A stretch of DNA of 27,443 nt from a virus: the IMG/VR virus record IMGVR_UViG_3300006738_000061, positions 1-27,443 of that record; one strand, given 5' to 3'. The notes under the pieces were generated by a model. It was not told the origin of the DNA. It saw only the letters and a program-made list of their open reading frames with translations, and ran no database searches. Shown here piece by piece: positions 14,362 to 20,488 of the stretch (its first letter is position 1; every line of letters starts with the position of its first letter). Made by a program: the position numbers and the translations under genes.

Positions 14362-14632
14362 TTTCTAATTTATTTATCCTTTTCTCAAGGTCATCTATTT
14401 TTCTTGCAATATTAGGATTTATTTTTTTCCACGCATCTGCGTCTTGATTAAACCATGTCCACCCATATCTATCACGAATATAATCTAAGAAAAAATCCCA
14501 CTTACCATAAAGCCATAATCCGATTCTAGTGTCTCGCATATATTTTACGAACATAGCACCAAAGACACTACCTACAATCGCTGTCCAGATCCAAAGGGTG
14601 TCTCCGAACATTCTATCAAGCATATCCATCAT
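14354..14632 (-). CDS. Single-TM protein with C-terminal coiled coil
   Basis: This is a 92-residue protein with one membrane segment near the N-terminus (LWIWTAIVGSVFGAMFV, about 13-29). A Trp/Tyr/Asp-rich middle follows (WDFFLDYIRDRYGWTWF), then a C-terminal amphipathic helix (ARKIDDLEKRINKLENE) with heptad spacing. It sits in the small membrane-protein cassette. I do not recognise a named family. There is no strong SD element, and starts at the first, second or fourth residue are all possible. Confidence 0.65.
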   Translation of the reverse strand: MMDMLDRMFGDTLWIWTAIVGSVFGAMFVKYMRDTRIGLWLYGKWDFFLDYIRDRYGWTWFNQDADAWKKINPNIARKIDDLEKRINKLENE

Positions 14633-14638
14633 TAGTTA

Positions 14639-14881
14639 TTATTTCTTTCTTGCTTTTTTTTGCAATTCTATTATTGTATTTATTTTCTGATCAAGTCTTA
14701 TCATATCATTATCCAACATTCTAACTCTATCAATCAAGGCTATTAATGTAGTCTTTGCTTGATTTAGTTTAGGAAGTATTTCTGTTGTAACAAACTTCCA
14801 TATAAAATAGATAAAGTAAGACATACCAACTGCAACCACAATAGGTACCCCATATTGATTAATCAATTCTGCCATATCCAT
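14639..14881 (-). CDS. Single-TM/coiled-coil protein, holin-like (tandem copy 2)
   Basis: This 80-residue protein has an N-terminal membrane segment (VPIVVAVGMSYFIYFIWKFV), then a coiled coil (LIALIDRVRMLDNDMIRLDQ) and a basic tail. The layout and the pattern ALxxRVxxxxNxxxRLD are shared with the gene immediately upstream, so the two look like a diverged tandem duplication. The architecture resembles BhlA-type small holins. The start at 14881 was chosen because an AGGAAAG element precedes it and it lies one base after the upstream stop; the frame is open ten codons further upstream. Confidence 0.65.
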   Translation of the reverse strand: MDMAELINQYGVPIVVAVGMSYFIYFIWKFVTTEILPKLNQAKTTLIALIDRVRMLDNDMIRLDQKINTIIELQKKARKK

Positions 14882-14882
14882 A

Positions 14883-15161
14883 TCAATCTTTCCTGGCGTC
14901 TTCTTTACCATCTGCAGCTGATATTCTTCTCACATCCGGTTTAATACCTAAAGCAGAACACACTAAAGTGTCAAGCCTTACTATTTCATTATTAATAGTT
15001 TTTACTCTATTATCAAGAGCTTTAATCATAATGTTTAAAGTTTGTACGCTACTAACAACAGAATTTAAAATGTATTTCAAAAGCAAAATGATAAAAAACC
15101 CACCGCCTATTACAGCTGCCACAGAAAAGCCAAGATCCGCAATTAATGTAAAAGCTTCCAT
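14883..15161 (-). CDS. Single-TM/coiled-coil protein, holin-like (tandem copy 1)
   Basis: This 92-residue protein has a membrane segment (about 9-31, including AAVIGGGFFIILLLKYIL), then a coiled coil (IKALDNRVKTINNEIVRLDT) and a charged tail. It is similar in layout and heptad positions to the next gene downstream. A pair of related small membrane proteins could act as holin and antiholin, but this is inference from architecture. The SD element is weak; a purine stretch lies about 20 bases upstream. Confidence 0.65.
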   Translation of the reverse strand: MEAFTLIADLGFSVAAVIGGGFFIILLLKYILNSVVSSVQTLNIMIKALDNRVKTINNEIVRLDTLVCSALGIKPDVRRISAADGKEDARKD

Positions 15162-15222
15162 AAGAGTAAATAATTACCGTTCCTTTATATAAATTCCCTC
15201 ACTTTCTTAATAACTATTTTAA

Positions 15223-15687
15223 TTAATCTGCATTTTTAGAGGCAGATTTGCCACCACAAAGACGAACTGAGTAATATGCAGCATATTTTTTCCATTTAGG
15301 AACTGGAGGTTCCGCAGAATTCATTCCTAATAAAAAAACTTTATCGGATATTGCCCTTGTTTTTTTCCAAGTAGGTTTATGAAAATTATTTCCGTGATAA
15401 TATTTTCTTAAACTAGCATAAAGGTGATCGTGAATAACAGCACCACGAGCTACATCCCACGGAGCGATAAAAGCCCAACAGATACGGGGAACAGAAGCTA
15501 GGTCTGTTTTCATTCCTTTTTCACAGGTAATTTTACCTGTTAAATTATTTATATTTGCGCCTACCACCTCTAAACATCTAATTTGTTTACTAGTTAATTT
15601 GTTACTAATAAACGATAAACTTTTATTTAGCACCCACGTTTTAGGTGGTGTAAATTCAGCATTAATTTTTCCGTCAAATTGTCCCAC
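15223..15687 (-). CDS. DUF1353 family protein
   Basis: This 154-residue protein has the DUF1353 signature: MKTDLASVPRICW (59-71) and ARGAVIHDHLY (80-90), with the conserved His-Asp pair. The family is common in phages, often near tail or lysis genes, and has no established biochemical role. It starts with GTG at 15687, preceded by GGAG about nine bases upstream, inside the end of the upstream gene (61-base overlap). A WKK-rich C-terminal half follows the conserved core. Confidence 0.8.
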   Translation of the reverse strand: MGQFDGKINAEFTPPKTWVLNKSLSFISNKLTSKQIRCLEVVGANINNLTGKITCEKGMKTDLASVPRICWAFIAPWDVARGAVIHDHLYASLRKYYHGNNFHKPTWKKTRAISDKVFLLGMNSAEPPVPKWKKYAAYYSVRLCGGKSASKNAD

Positions 15688-15863
15688 AATATTACTCCAC
15701 TGATACTTCTAATCTTTTTATTACTTTTTTTCAAATATGTTGGAAATACGTCGAACATAACGAATACCATAACAATCAATAATAGACTATCTCTCCAGGC
15801 AAAAATTAAATGTTCAATATAAGTTAAGTCAATATCTTTTGGATGCTTTTTATTAATAAACAC
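15627..15863 (-). CDS. Small single-TM protein with GTG start
   Basis: This 78-residue protein has one strong membrane segment (SLLLIVMVFVMFDVF, about 26-40) and a basic C-terminal half. The GTG at 15863 is preferred because GGAGAG lies six bases upstream; a TTG at 15875 is the first base triplet of that same SD region and so is unlikely to be the start. The last 61 bases overlap the DUF1353 gene in another frame, which is unusually long for this compact genome. It is the first gene of the membrane-protein cassette after a terminator. I do not recognise a family. Confidence 0.55.
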   Translation of the reverse strand: MFINKKHPKDIDLTYIEHLIFAWRDSLLLIVMVFVMFDVFPTYLKKSNKKIRSISGVILWDNLTEKLMLNLHHLKRGC

Positions 15864-15891
15864 TATACTCTCCAATTTTTAGTTAAATAAG

Positions 15892-15925
15892 AAAAACCCC
15901 TAACAAACAAAATTTTGCAAGGGGC
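15892..15925 (-). terminator. Rho-independent terminator or attenuator (- strand)
   Basis: On the - strand, CCCCTT and AGGGG (15897-15901 and 15920-15925) form the base of a hairpin with an AT-rich interior containing CAAAATTTTG, followed by five T (15892-15896). It separates the basic-protein cluster from the membrane-protein cassette. Confidence 0.65.
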
Positions 15926-15943
15926 TTAAGGGTTGGAATTATG

Positions 15944-15952
15944 ATTATATCA
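15944..15952 (-). promoter_or_regulatory. Extended -10 promoter candidate
   Basis: The - strand reads TGATATAAT, a perfect TGnTATAAT extended -10, with no recognisable -35 at 16-18 bases. It lies just beyond the stop of the 54-residue basic protein. A start about seven bases downstream would put the hairpin at 15897-15925 in the leader within some dozen bases, so the transcript would meet a terminator at once. Confidence 0.35.
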
Positions 15953-16117
15953 TTATTTTTTGTTACGCCGTATATAATTTCGTTTACGTTTTTTACGAGG
16001 TTTAGGGGCGTTTGCAACTCCAAAACTCCAATCTGCTGAAACTGTATTCTGTTTGCGTAGTCTTTTTAGTTTCCTAGGTTTTTGACTCCGTTGAAGAACT
16101 TCAGGAACAATTGTCAT
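15953..16117 (-). CDS. Short very basic protein (54 aa)
   Basis: This 54-residue protein has about 17 Arg/Lys, with clusters KPRKLKRLRK and KPRKKRKRNYIRRNKK. It starts at an ATG overlapping the upstream stop (ATGA). It has no hydrophobic segment. The charge suggests nucleic-acid binding or packaging with the virion DNA, but no family is recognised. It is the last of a co-oriented series of small basic proteins. Confidence 0.6.
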   Translation of the reverse strand: MTIVPEVLQRSQKPRKLKRLRKQNTVSADWSFGVANAPKPRKKRKRNYIRRNKK

Positions 16118-16410
16118 AATAATTTATTAGCTTTCTTATTTTCAGCAGTCTTTACTAAATCTTTAACTCTAGAAGAAGGATATTCCACAACTGGGTTATA
16201 TCCTCTATTTCGAAGAGTTTCATAATAAAGAGACTGCTTTCCATATTCATCGTTCAACTTACGCTTTTCAGTAGGCGTTAGTGTATTTTCGGTGAAACCT
16301 TGAATCTCACCTCCTATATGAACTATGTCTCCATCTCCTCTCACTTTTTCTTGCTGTTCTAACTTTTGCCAGATTGAAGAACGTGGAGGACCAGCGTATC
16401 GACTAGCCAT
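16114..16410 (-). CDS. RYAGPP-motif small basic protein (paralogue 2)
   Basis: This 98-residue, hydrophilic, probably disordered protein has an N-terminus that aligns with the gene upstream: RYAGPP, then a Gln/Lys-rich helix, VRGDGDIVHIGGEIQGFTE and a following LT. The C-terminal halves differ. No known family or catalytic motif is visible. The ATG at 16410 is used; a TTG one codon earlier is also open. It overlaps the next gene by four bases (ATGA). The conserved RYAGPP...RGDGxI...QGF block may be a docking element for a virion or host partner; that is a guess. Confidence 0.65.
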   Translation of the reverse strand: MASRYAGPPRSSIWQKLEQQEKVRGDGDIVHIGGEIQGFTENTLTPTEKRKLNDEYGKQSLYYETLRNRGYNPVVEYPSSRVKDLVKTAENKKANKLL

Positions 16411-16418
16411 CAATACAC

Positions 16419-16745
16419 CTAATATGTAGTTCCAGTTGATTTACTTTTTCTGGGTCCAAGTCTTCCCCTAGGACTACTAACTGCCTTACCCTGTGCTGAT
16501 GTAAAATGAGCGACAGGGTCAGCATGTTGATTAACTTCAGCGCGAGTTGCTTCACGAGCTAGTTCTTCATACTGATAACGTGCTCGTTTACGAGTATCAC
16601 TAAAAGTTGTGAGAACATCCTCAACAAAACCTTGAGCAACAGAACCAATTTTCATAATAGTTCCATCACCACGAATTTTCTTACGCTGAGCAATCAACTG
16701 AGCCTCAGTTAAATGAGGGGGACCTGCATAGCGTTCTTTAGCCAT
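16419..16745 (-). CDS. RYAGPP-motif small basic protein (paralogue 1)
   Basis: This 108-residue protein starts MAKERYAGPP and continues with a Gln/Lys-rich helix and IRGDGTIMKIGSVAQGFVED, aligning over about 45 residues with the next gene downstream. Its C-terminus is Ser/Arg/Gly/Lys-rich (SSPRGRLGPRKSKSTG) and probably disordered. The start lies one base after the upstream stop. I do not recognise a family outside this pair. Confidence 0.65.
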   Translation of the reverse strand: MAKERYAGPPHLTEAQLIAQRKKIRGDGTIMKIGSVAQGFVEDVLTTFSDTRKRARYQYEELAREATRAEVNQHADPVAHFTSAQGKAVSSPRGRLGPRKSKSTGTTY

Positions 16746-16746
16746 T

Positions 16747-17058
16747 TTAGCTTAATGAACCTTTAGCGGTAGTTCCGTAGCCAGGACGATAACCACTTAG
16801 CTTCTTAGCTTTTTGTGGACCTTTAGAAACTCCATCAATCGGTTCTAGACGTGCTTTACCTTTTACTTTTGGACCCGCGTTAATAAGTCCAGGCGCAGCA
16901 TATAAGACTTCATTAGAATTAACTGGATGAGTTCCGCCAAGAGGTCCCTTAGAGGTCCCTCCAGCAGGAGTCTTATCATAAGATCCCATAAGGTCAGTTC
17001 CAGCTCCTGGAACAGTTAGAATACGACGCGAAGGGGCATCTACTCCTTTTTTTGCCAT
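16747..17058 (-). CDS. Small Gly/Pro/Lys-rich disordered protein
   Basis: This 103-residue protein is rich in Gly, Pro, Lys and Ser (for example TPAGGTSKGPLGGTHP and SGYRPGYGTTAKGS). It has no hydrophobic core or membrane segment and is likely disordered. A strong SD element (AAGGAG) and a near-consensus sigma-70 promoter at 17108-17136 directly precede it, so it heads its own transcription unit with the RYAGPP pair. Function unknown; composition is compatible with a minor virion or nucleic-acid-binding protein. Confidence 0.65.
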   Translation of the reverse strand: MAKKGVDAPSRRILTVPGAGTDLMGSYDKTPAGGTSKGPLGGTHPVNSNEVLYAAPGLINAGPKVKGKARLEPIDGVSKGPQKAKKLSGYRPGYGTTAKGSLS

Positions 17059-17107
17059 TACTTTCTCCTTTTAATGAAAGATAAATATTATCCTTCTTAC
17101 TCCCTCT

Positions 17108-17136
17108 ATATTACAGGGATTTTGGTTGGTTGTCAA
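17108..17136 (-). promoter_or_regulatory. Strong sigma-70-like promoter
   Basis: On the - strand a consensus TTGACA (17131-17136) and TAATAT (17108-17113, 4/6 to TATAAT) are 17 bases apart. Upstream and overlapping the -35 by two bases lies a 14-base perfect palindrome AAAATTTAAATTTT (17135-17148), usable as an UP element or operator. It is followed by the SD and start of the gene at 17058. Confidence 0.75.
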
Positions 17137-17169
17137 AATTTAAATTTTTAGCTTATACATAAACGATAT

Positions 17170-17484
17170 TTAACTTCGTTTACGTTTTATTTCAGCAATT
17201 TTCTTGGAATTGGTCGTTCCATATAACATTCTATATGCACGATCACGAATTTTTTTACGATCTGCTGCTGATAATCCCTTAGCTTTGGGTAACATCGCTA
17301 ATGCACTACGAGCATGAGATTTATCGGGCATTGGAAAACGATAACGCGTGGAACCTCCACGAGGTCCTTTGGTTTTTTCAACGATAGTTGCTGAAGATTT
17401 ACGTGTTTTCGTTTTTATAGAACGTCCCCCACCTGGATGTTTTTGCATAATCCTAGAAGATGAACGTCTGCTTTTCTCAGGCAT
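17170..17484 (-). CDS. Small basic protein with DUF6582-like motif
   Basis: This 104-residue very basic protein has a Ser/Arg/Lys-rich disordered N-terminal half and a C-terminal segment YRFPMPDKSHARSALAML. A helical KGLSAADRKKIRDRAYRML follows. The PDKSHARSAL...K motif matches the short helical motif I associate with DUF6582-type phage proteins of unknown role. It starts one base after the previous gene ends. It could bind DNA or act as a minor head component; neither is shown. Confidence 0.65.
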   Translation of the reverse strand: MPEKSRRSSSRIMQKHPGGGRSIKTKTRKSSATIVEKTKGPRGGSTRYRFPMPDKSHARSALAMLPKAKGLSAADRKKIRDRAYRMLYGTTNSKKIAEIKRKRS

Positions 17485-17485
17485 T

Positions 17486-17677
17486 TTACTTCTTCTTTTT
17501 AAACCCGTAAGAACCTTTAGGTTTACGAGTTCCTTTAGCTACATCACGACGTCCTTTCATAGACATCTTTTTGCCTTTCTCTTTACCACTTTTTGCACCA
17601 AGTTGTTCATCTTTTCGGTCATTATAACCTTGTTTATAACCAGCCTTATAATCTGGTGAAGTTTTTTTAGCTACCAT
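17486..17677 (-). CDS. Small Lys-rich protein (63 aa)
   Basis: This 63-residue protein is strongly basic (KSGKEKGKKMSMKGRRDVAK, KKKK end) with a YKAGYKQGYNDRKDE segment near the N-terminus that is likely helical. There is a strong SD (AAGGAG) in the end of the upstream gene. No family is recognised; the charge suggests nucleic-acid contact. Confidence 0.65.
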   Translation of the reverse strand: MVAKKTSPDYKAGYKQGYNDRKDEQLGAKSGKEKGKKMSMKGRRDVAKGTRKPKGSYGFKKKK

Positions 17678-17824
17678 TTATTTTCTCCTTTTTTTAGACT
17701 TTTTCTTTTTACCAGCCATCTCTAAAGCAATTGCAGTAGCTTGTTTTATACCATAACCTTCTTTACGTAATTTACTGATATTACTATAAATAGCCTGTGG
17801 ATTTTTTCCTTTTTTAAGAGGCAT
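17678..17824 (-). CDS. DUF6496-like small basic protein (48 aa)
   Basis: This 48-residue protein begins MPLKKGKNPQAIYSNISKL and continues RKEGYGIKQATAIALEMAG with a Lys/Arg tail. It matches the short DUF6496-type proteins common in phages and in some bacteria, which have a conserved N-terminal KKGK, SNI and GxxxKQAxAIAL. Its function is unknown. Its stop is directly followed by the next ATG, and its start overlaps the upstream gene by 11 bases. It is shorter than many gene finders report. Confidence 0.75.
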   Translation of the reverse strand: MPLKKGKNPQAIYSNISKLRKEGYGIKQATAIALEMAGKKKKSKKRRK

Positions 17825-18125
17825 TTTCTTTCTTCTTTCGATCTATAACTTCTTGGTTAAGACGCTTAATATCCTCTGCCCATTGTTTAGTTTCTTCATC
17901 ACCAAGTACACCTAGTCTACGAGAAACTACATCAGGCAATAAACCTAGACTAGCACAGTGCATCGCATGGTTCATAGTTCCAAAGGCTGATATATTACCA
18001 TTCGACATAACGTATTTGCCATCGTCTCTATAGTTGCATGTATCACTAGATGTTGAAGCTGTAACACTCCCTATAAGTATAATAGTTGCTGCAGCAGAAA
18101 CTAAAAACAACGGTAATTTTCTCAT
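17814..18125 (-). CDS. Small protein with signal peptide
   Basis: This 103-residue protein has a clear signal peptide: MRKLPLFLVSAAATIILIGS then VTA before a likely cleavage. The mature part of about 80 residues has two Cys (C30, C57) and a charged helical C-terminus (WAEDIKRLNQEVIDRKKKE). The start at 18125 is preferred because AGAAGGA precedes it; longer frames run through the end of the protease gene without a leader-like start. It lies directly after the protease gene, so both may be exported together. No family is recognised; a lipobox is not evident. Confidence 0.7.
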   Translation of the reverse strand: MRKLPLFLVSAAATIILIGSVTASTSSDTCNYRDDGKYVMSNGNISAFGTMNHAMHCASLGLLPDVVSRRLGVLGDEETKQWAEDIKRLNQEVIDRKKKENAS

Positions 18126-18126
18126 T

Positions 18127-18981
18127 TTAATCCTTCTCATCTTCATTCTCTTCTTCTTCTTTTGGCTCTGGGTTATCACCAATAATAAATCCATATTTAT
18201 TCTCTCGTAAGAAAATTCGAATCTCTGCTATTGGGCGACTCCAAGCCATATGAGATACAACATTACCCCACCCATAAGCAGATACCATACTAGGAACACC
18301 TATTAATTCATATGTTCTCCGAGGACTATATACATATAAGCTGCCACCAGAATTTCCAAAAATAATAGGGGAACTTGAAAGATATAATTCATTACCATCT
18401 TGATCCCTACCATAACCAGCTAAAAGACCCATTGTAGGAAACGGAGGTTTCCCAAGTCCTGCACCTACTGCATAAACAGTCTGAAAAATCCACGGACCCT
18501 CATCTAATCCCTCTGGATATAAAGTAGCTACATAAGGCATTTGTCGCTCAGTGTCTTTAACCCTTAAGAGCGCTAAATCCCGACTCTTATCATAGGCCAT
18601 AATATCAGCTATTCGTCCCATTGTACCAATAGCAGTACTAAAGTTATTATATTCCCATAAATCAATATTTACAGGGCGTCGATTTTCGGTTTCAACGTGT
18701 TTATTTTTTTCGGGACTCCAAACTTCAGTTATTTTTATATAATTTTGAATCACATGGTAATTTGTAAGAACATAACTTGCATAACTCTGATTTTCATCTA
18801 ACTCAGAATAAATTACCGTGCCAGAGCCAGTACCATTAGCTAACCTTACAAGCACTGTCGGATATAACATTTCCATATGTTCTTGCTCAGGTGTAATCCC
18901 ACTTTTCTTAGGATTAGCATAACCCAAAGAAGTACTAAATATTAAAATTGCTACTAAAAACACTGTTGAAAATATCTTCAT
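18127..18981 (-). CDS. Exported trypsin-like serine protease
   Basis: This 284-residue protein has a signal peptide (MKIFSTVFLVAILIFSTSLG, YAN cleavage) and a trypsin/DegP-type protease fold. The catalytic triad is visible as H76 (LTNYHVIQN), D135 (SRDLALLRV) and S211 (FGNSGGSLY). There is no PDZ domain; the C-terminus is a Glu-rich acidic tail (EPKEEEENEDEKD). Start 18981 was chosen for the leader and an AAGGGA element. It would act in the periplasm or at the virion or envelope. It lies between a Cys-rich micro-protein and a small signal-peptide protein. The substrate is unknown; virion maturation, tail-tip processing or host envelope damage are possibilities. Confidence 0.85.
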   Translation of the reverse strand: MKIFSTVFLVAILIFSTSLGYANPKKSGITPEQEHMEMLYPTVLVRLANGTGSGTVIYSELDENQSYASYVLTNYHVIQNYIKITEVWSPEKNKHVETENRRPVNIDLWEYNNFSTAIGTMGRIADIMAYDKSRDLALLRVKDTERQMPYVATLYPEGLDEGPWIFQTVYAVGAGLGKPPFPTMGLLAGYGRDQDGNELYLSSSPIIFGNSGGSLYVYSPRRTYELIGVPSMVSAYGWGNVVSHMAWSRPIAEIRIFLRENKYGFIIGDNPEPKEEEENEDEKD

Positions 18982-19018
18982 TATTTTTTTCCCTTCACTT
19001 ATCTTCGTCGATAATCCA

Positions 19019-19132
19019 TTAATCATCCGTAGTTGTACAGTCACAACAACCAGAACCAGGTACACAAGGACTGCATTCACAAGGGTCACACATACACTCA
19101 GGAATAGGACACGTTACTGAATTCTCTGACAT
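19019..19132 (-). CDS. Cysteine-rich micro-protein (37 aa, 9 Cys), metallothionein-like
   Basis: The frame MSENSVTCPIPECMCDPCEC continues with SPCVPGSGCCDCTTTDD and stops. Nine of 37 residues are Cys (8, 13, 15, 18, 20, 23, 29, 30, 32), spaced as CxC, CxxC and CCxC, with Pro, Asp and Glu between and no basic residues. An AGAGGTG element lies about seven bases before the ATG and a promoter (19180-19208) upstream, so it appears to be a real gene. Density and spacing suggest a metal-thiolate cluster or dense disulfides. It has no signal peptide. I know no family match. Confidence 0.7.
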   Translation of the reverse strand: MSENSVTCPIPECMCDPCECSPCVPGSGCCDCTTTDD

Positions 19133-19179
19133 AATAAACACCTCTTTTTTAAAAAATTTACACGCAAAATAATGTATAA

Positions 19180-19208
19180 ATTATACTTAATTTTTATACA
19201 GTCGGCAA
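19180..19208 (-). promoter_or_regulatory. Sigma-70-like promoter for the Cys-rich/protease unit
   Basis: On the - strand, TTGCCG (19203-19208, 4/6) and a perfect TATAAT (19180-19185) are 17 bases apart, about 50 bases before the Cys-rich gene. Inverted arms GTATAAA and TTTATAC flank the -10 region (about 19174-19199) and could be an operator. Confidence 0.6.
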
Positions 19209-19224
19209 TATTTAAATTATTAAA

Positions 19225-20472
19225 TTACAACTTACCAACCACCGCATAAATTAATTTAATTCCTAATTCATCAGAAGACTCTAAGGCTCTTCCAACTACA
19301 GCAAAGATATTTTTTGTCTCGGCTGCTATTGCAATCCCAGTCTGAGAACTTGCTACCAAACGTTGTCCTTTTAAAACTTTACCAATTACTTTTACTGGAA
19401 CTTTACCTGCTAAAGCAACATAGGGATGAGTCTCGTTAGAACCACCACCTGCATTCATAGCATAAGCAGGCTGGGAAGAAATCACTCCAAAAACATCAGG
19501 GGTACTTTCACGATCAGTTTTTGTAATTTCTTTTTCTCCTCCAATCATTACAACATCCCCATCTTCTAACAACATATCAGACTCAAATCGTTCCGCCAAG
19601 TCAGCGTAAAGAGCAGAAGTTGCTTGCCCATAAAAATTAGTAGCATGCATTGAACGCCATTTATTAGCTGCACCTCCAAGATCATAAGTAGTAGTAGCAT
19701 TAGGATAAAAACCTCCAACATTAGCTAAAGTACGAAGTGTCCCTCCTGTAACAACTCCTAGTTGATTAGTAGGAAGCCAACTAAGTCCCGTATTGATTTG
19801 GGCATTACCGCATAGAGCGGGAGTAGTTTCACTGCCGCCACCAAGCCGTACTTGTCCAGTTAGATGAGTATTACCATTAACTTCTAGATTAGCTTGGGGT
19901 ACTCTACCATCATTATACCCAACTGCTAAACTTCGAGTAACAGAAACATTACCTGTTACATTTGCAGCATAAGAAATTGAAATGGGATTAGCTAGTTTAG
20001 CAGAAGTAATAGTTCCGTCGGCAGGAACACTTACATCAGCAATGGCTCCAGCAGCATTAGCTGTTCTTAAATAAAGACGATTATTAGCAGCACCAGCAGA
20101 GTTGCCAACTACACAAATTAACTCACCCTCTTCGAATGCCGTAAATTTCCCTCCAGATCCTAATGCGCCAGCAGTTGCTAAATCTTTAACAATTCTAGTT
20201 CCTATTCCAACCCTTGTAAAATTACGAATTATATGCCCAGCCTGTCCTCTAAAGTGATTACTATCTCTAATATAGAGAGCAGCATTAGCAGAATCCCTAT
20301 AAAGCATTCCATCTTTAAGAGCAGTACTTCCTTCATTAACAACGTCCCCTGCCGCAGGTAATTGATTCCCATAAAAACATCTAAGCACTGCCTCAAAACT
20401 ACTATTCCAATTCGTGCGTGAAACAGCCAACGTTTGAGACGCTGCTGGTAATGTAAAACTATATGATGACAT
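19225..20472 (-). CDS. Tail fibre protein
   Basis: This 415-residue protein has the build of a marine-phage fibre: an N-terminal attachment part, Gly/Ala/Asn/Thr-rich beta-repeat middle, a motif YDLGGAANKWRSMHATNFYG (263-282) followed by ATSALYADLAERFESD (284-299), and a compact C-terminal domain. The ADLAE motif followed by a small beta-rich domain is common at the end of fibre proteins, where it may be a trimerisation or chaperone domain. It would bind the host surface. It is transcribed after the J-like and fn3 genes, and a new promoter for the next unit begins just after its stop. Confidence 0.75.
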   Translation of the reverse strand: MSSYSFTLPAASQTLAVSRTNWNSSFEAVLRCFYGNQLPAAGDVVNEGSTALKDGMLYRDSANAALYIRDSNHFRGQAGHIIRNFTRVGIGTRIVKDLATAGALGSGGKFTAFEEGELICVVGNSAGAANNRLYLRTANAAGAIADVSVPADGTITSAKLANPISISYAANVTGNVSVTRSLAVGYNDGRVPQANLEVNGNTHLTGQVRLGGGSETTPALCGNAQINTGLSWLPTNQLGVVTGGTLRTLANVGGFYPNATTTYDLGGAANKWRSMHATNFYGQATSALYADLAERFESDMLLEDGDVVMIGGEKEITKTDRESTPDVFGVISSQPAYAMNAGGGSNETHPYVALAGKVPVKVIGKVLKGQRLVASSQTGIAIAAETKNIFAVVGRALESSDELGIKLIYAVVGKL

Positions 20473-20488
20473 TTTTTATTTTCTCCTT

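Noticed and set aside
17135-17148. Palindrome as a terminator for the basic-protein genes upstream
   Set aside because: It is purely A/T with no GC stem and overlaps a consensus -35, so it fits a promoter element better.
18982-19089. N-terminal extension of the protease gene
   Set aside because: It runs through the Cys-rich gene in another frame and would bury the clear signal peptide that begins at 18981.
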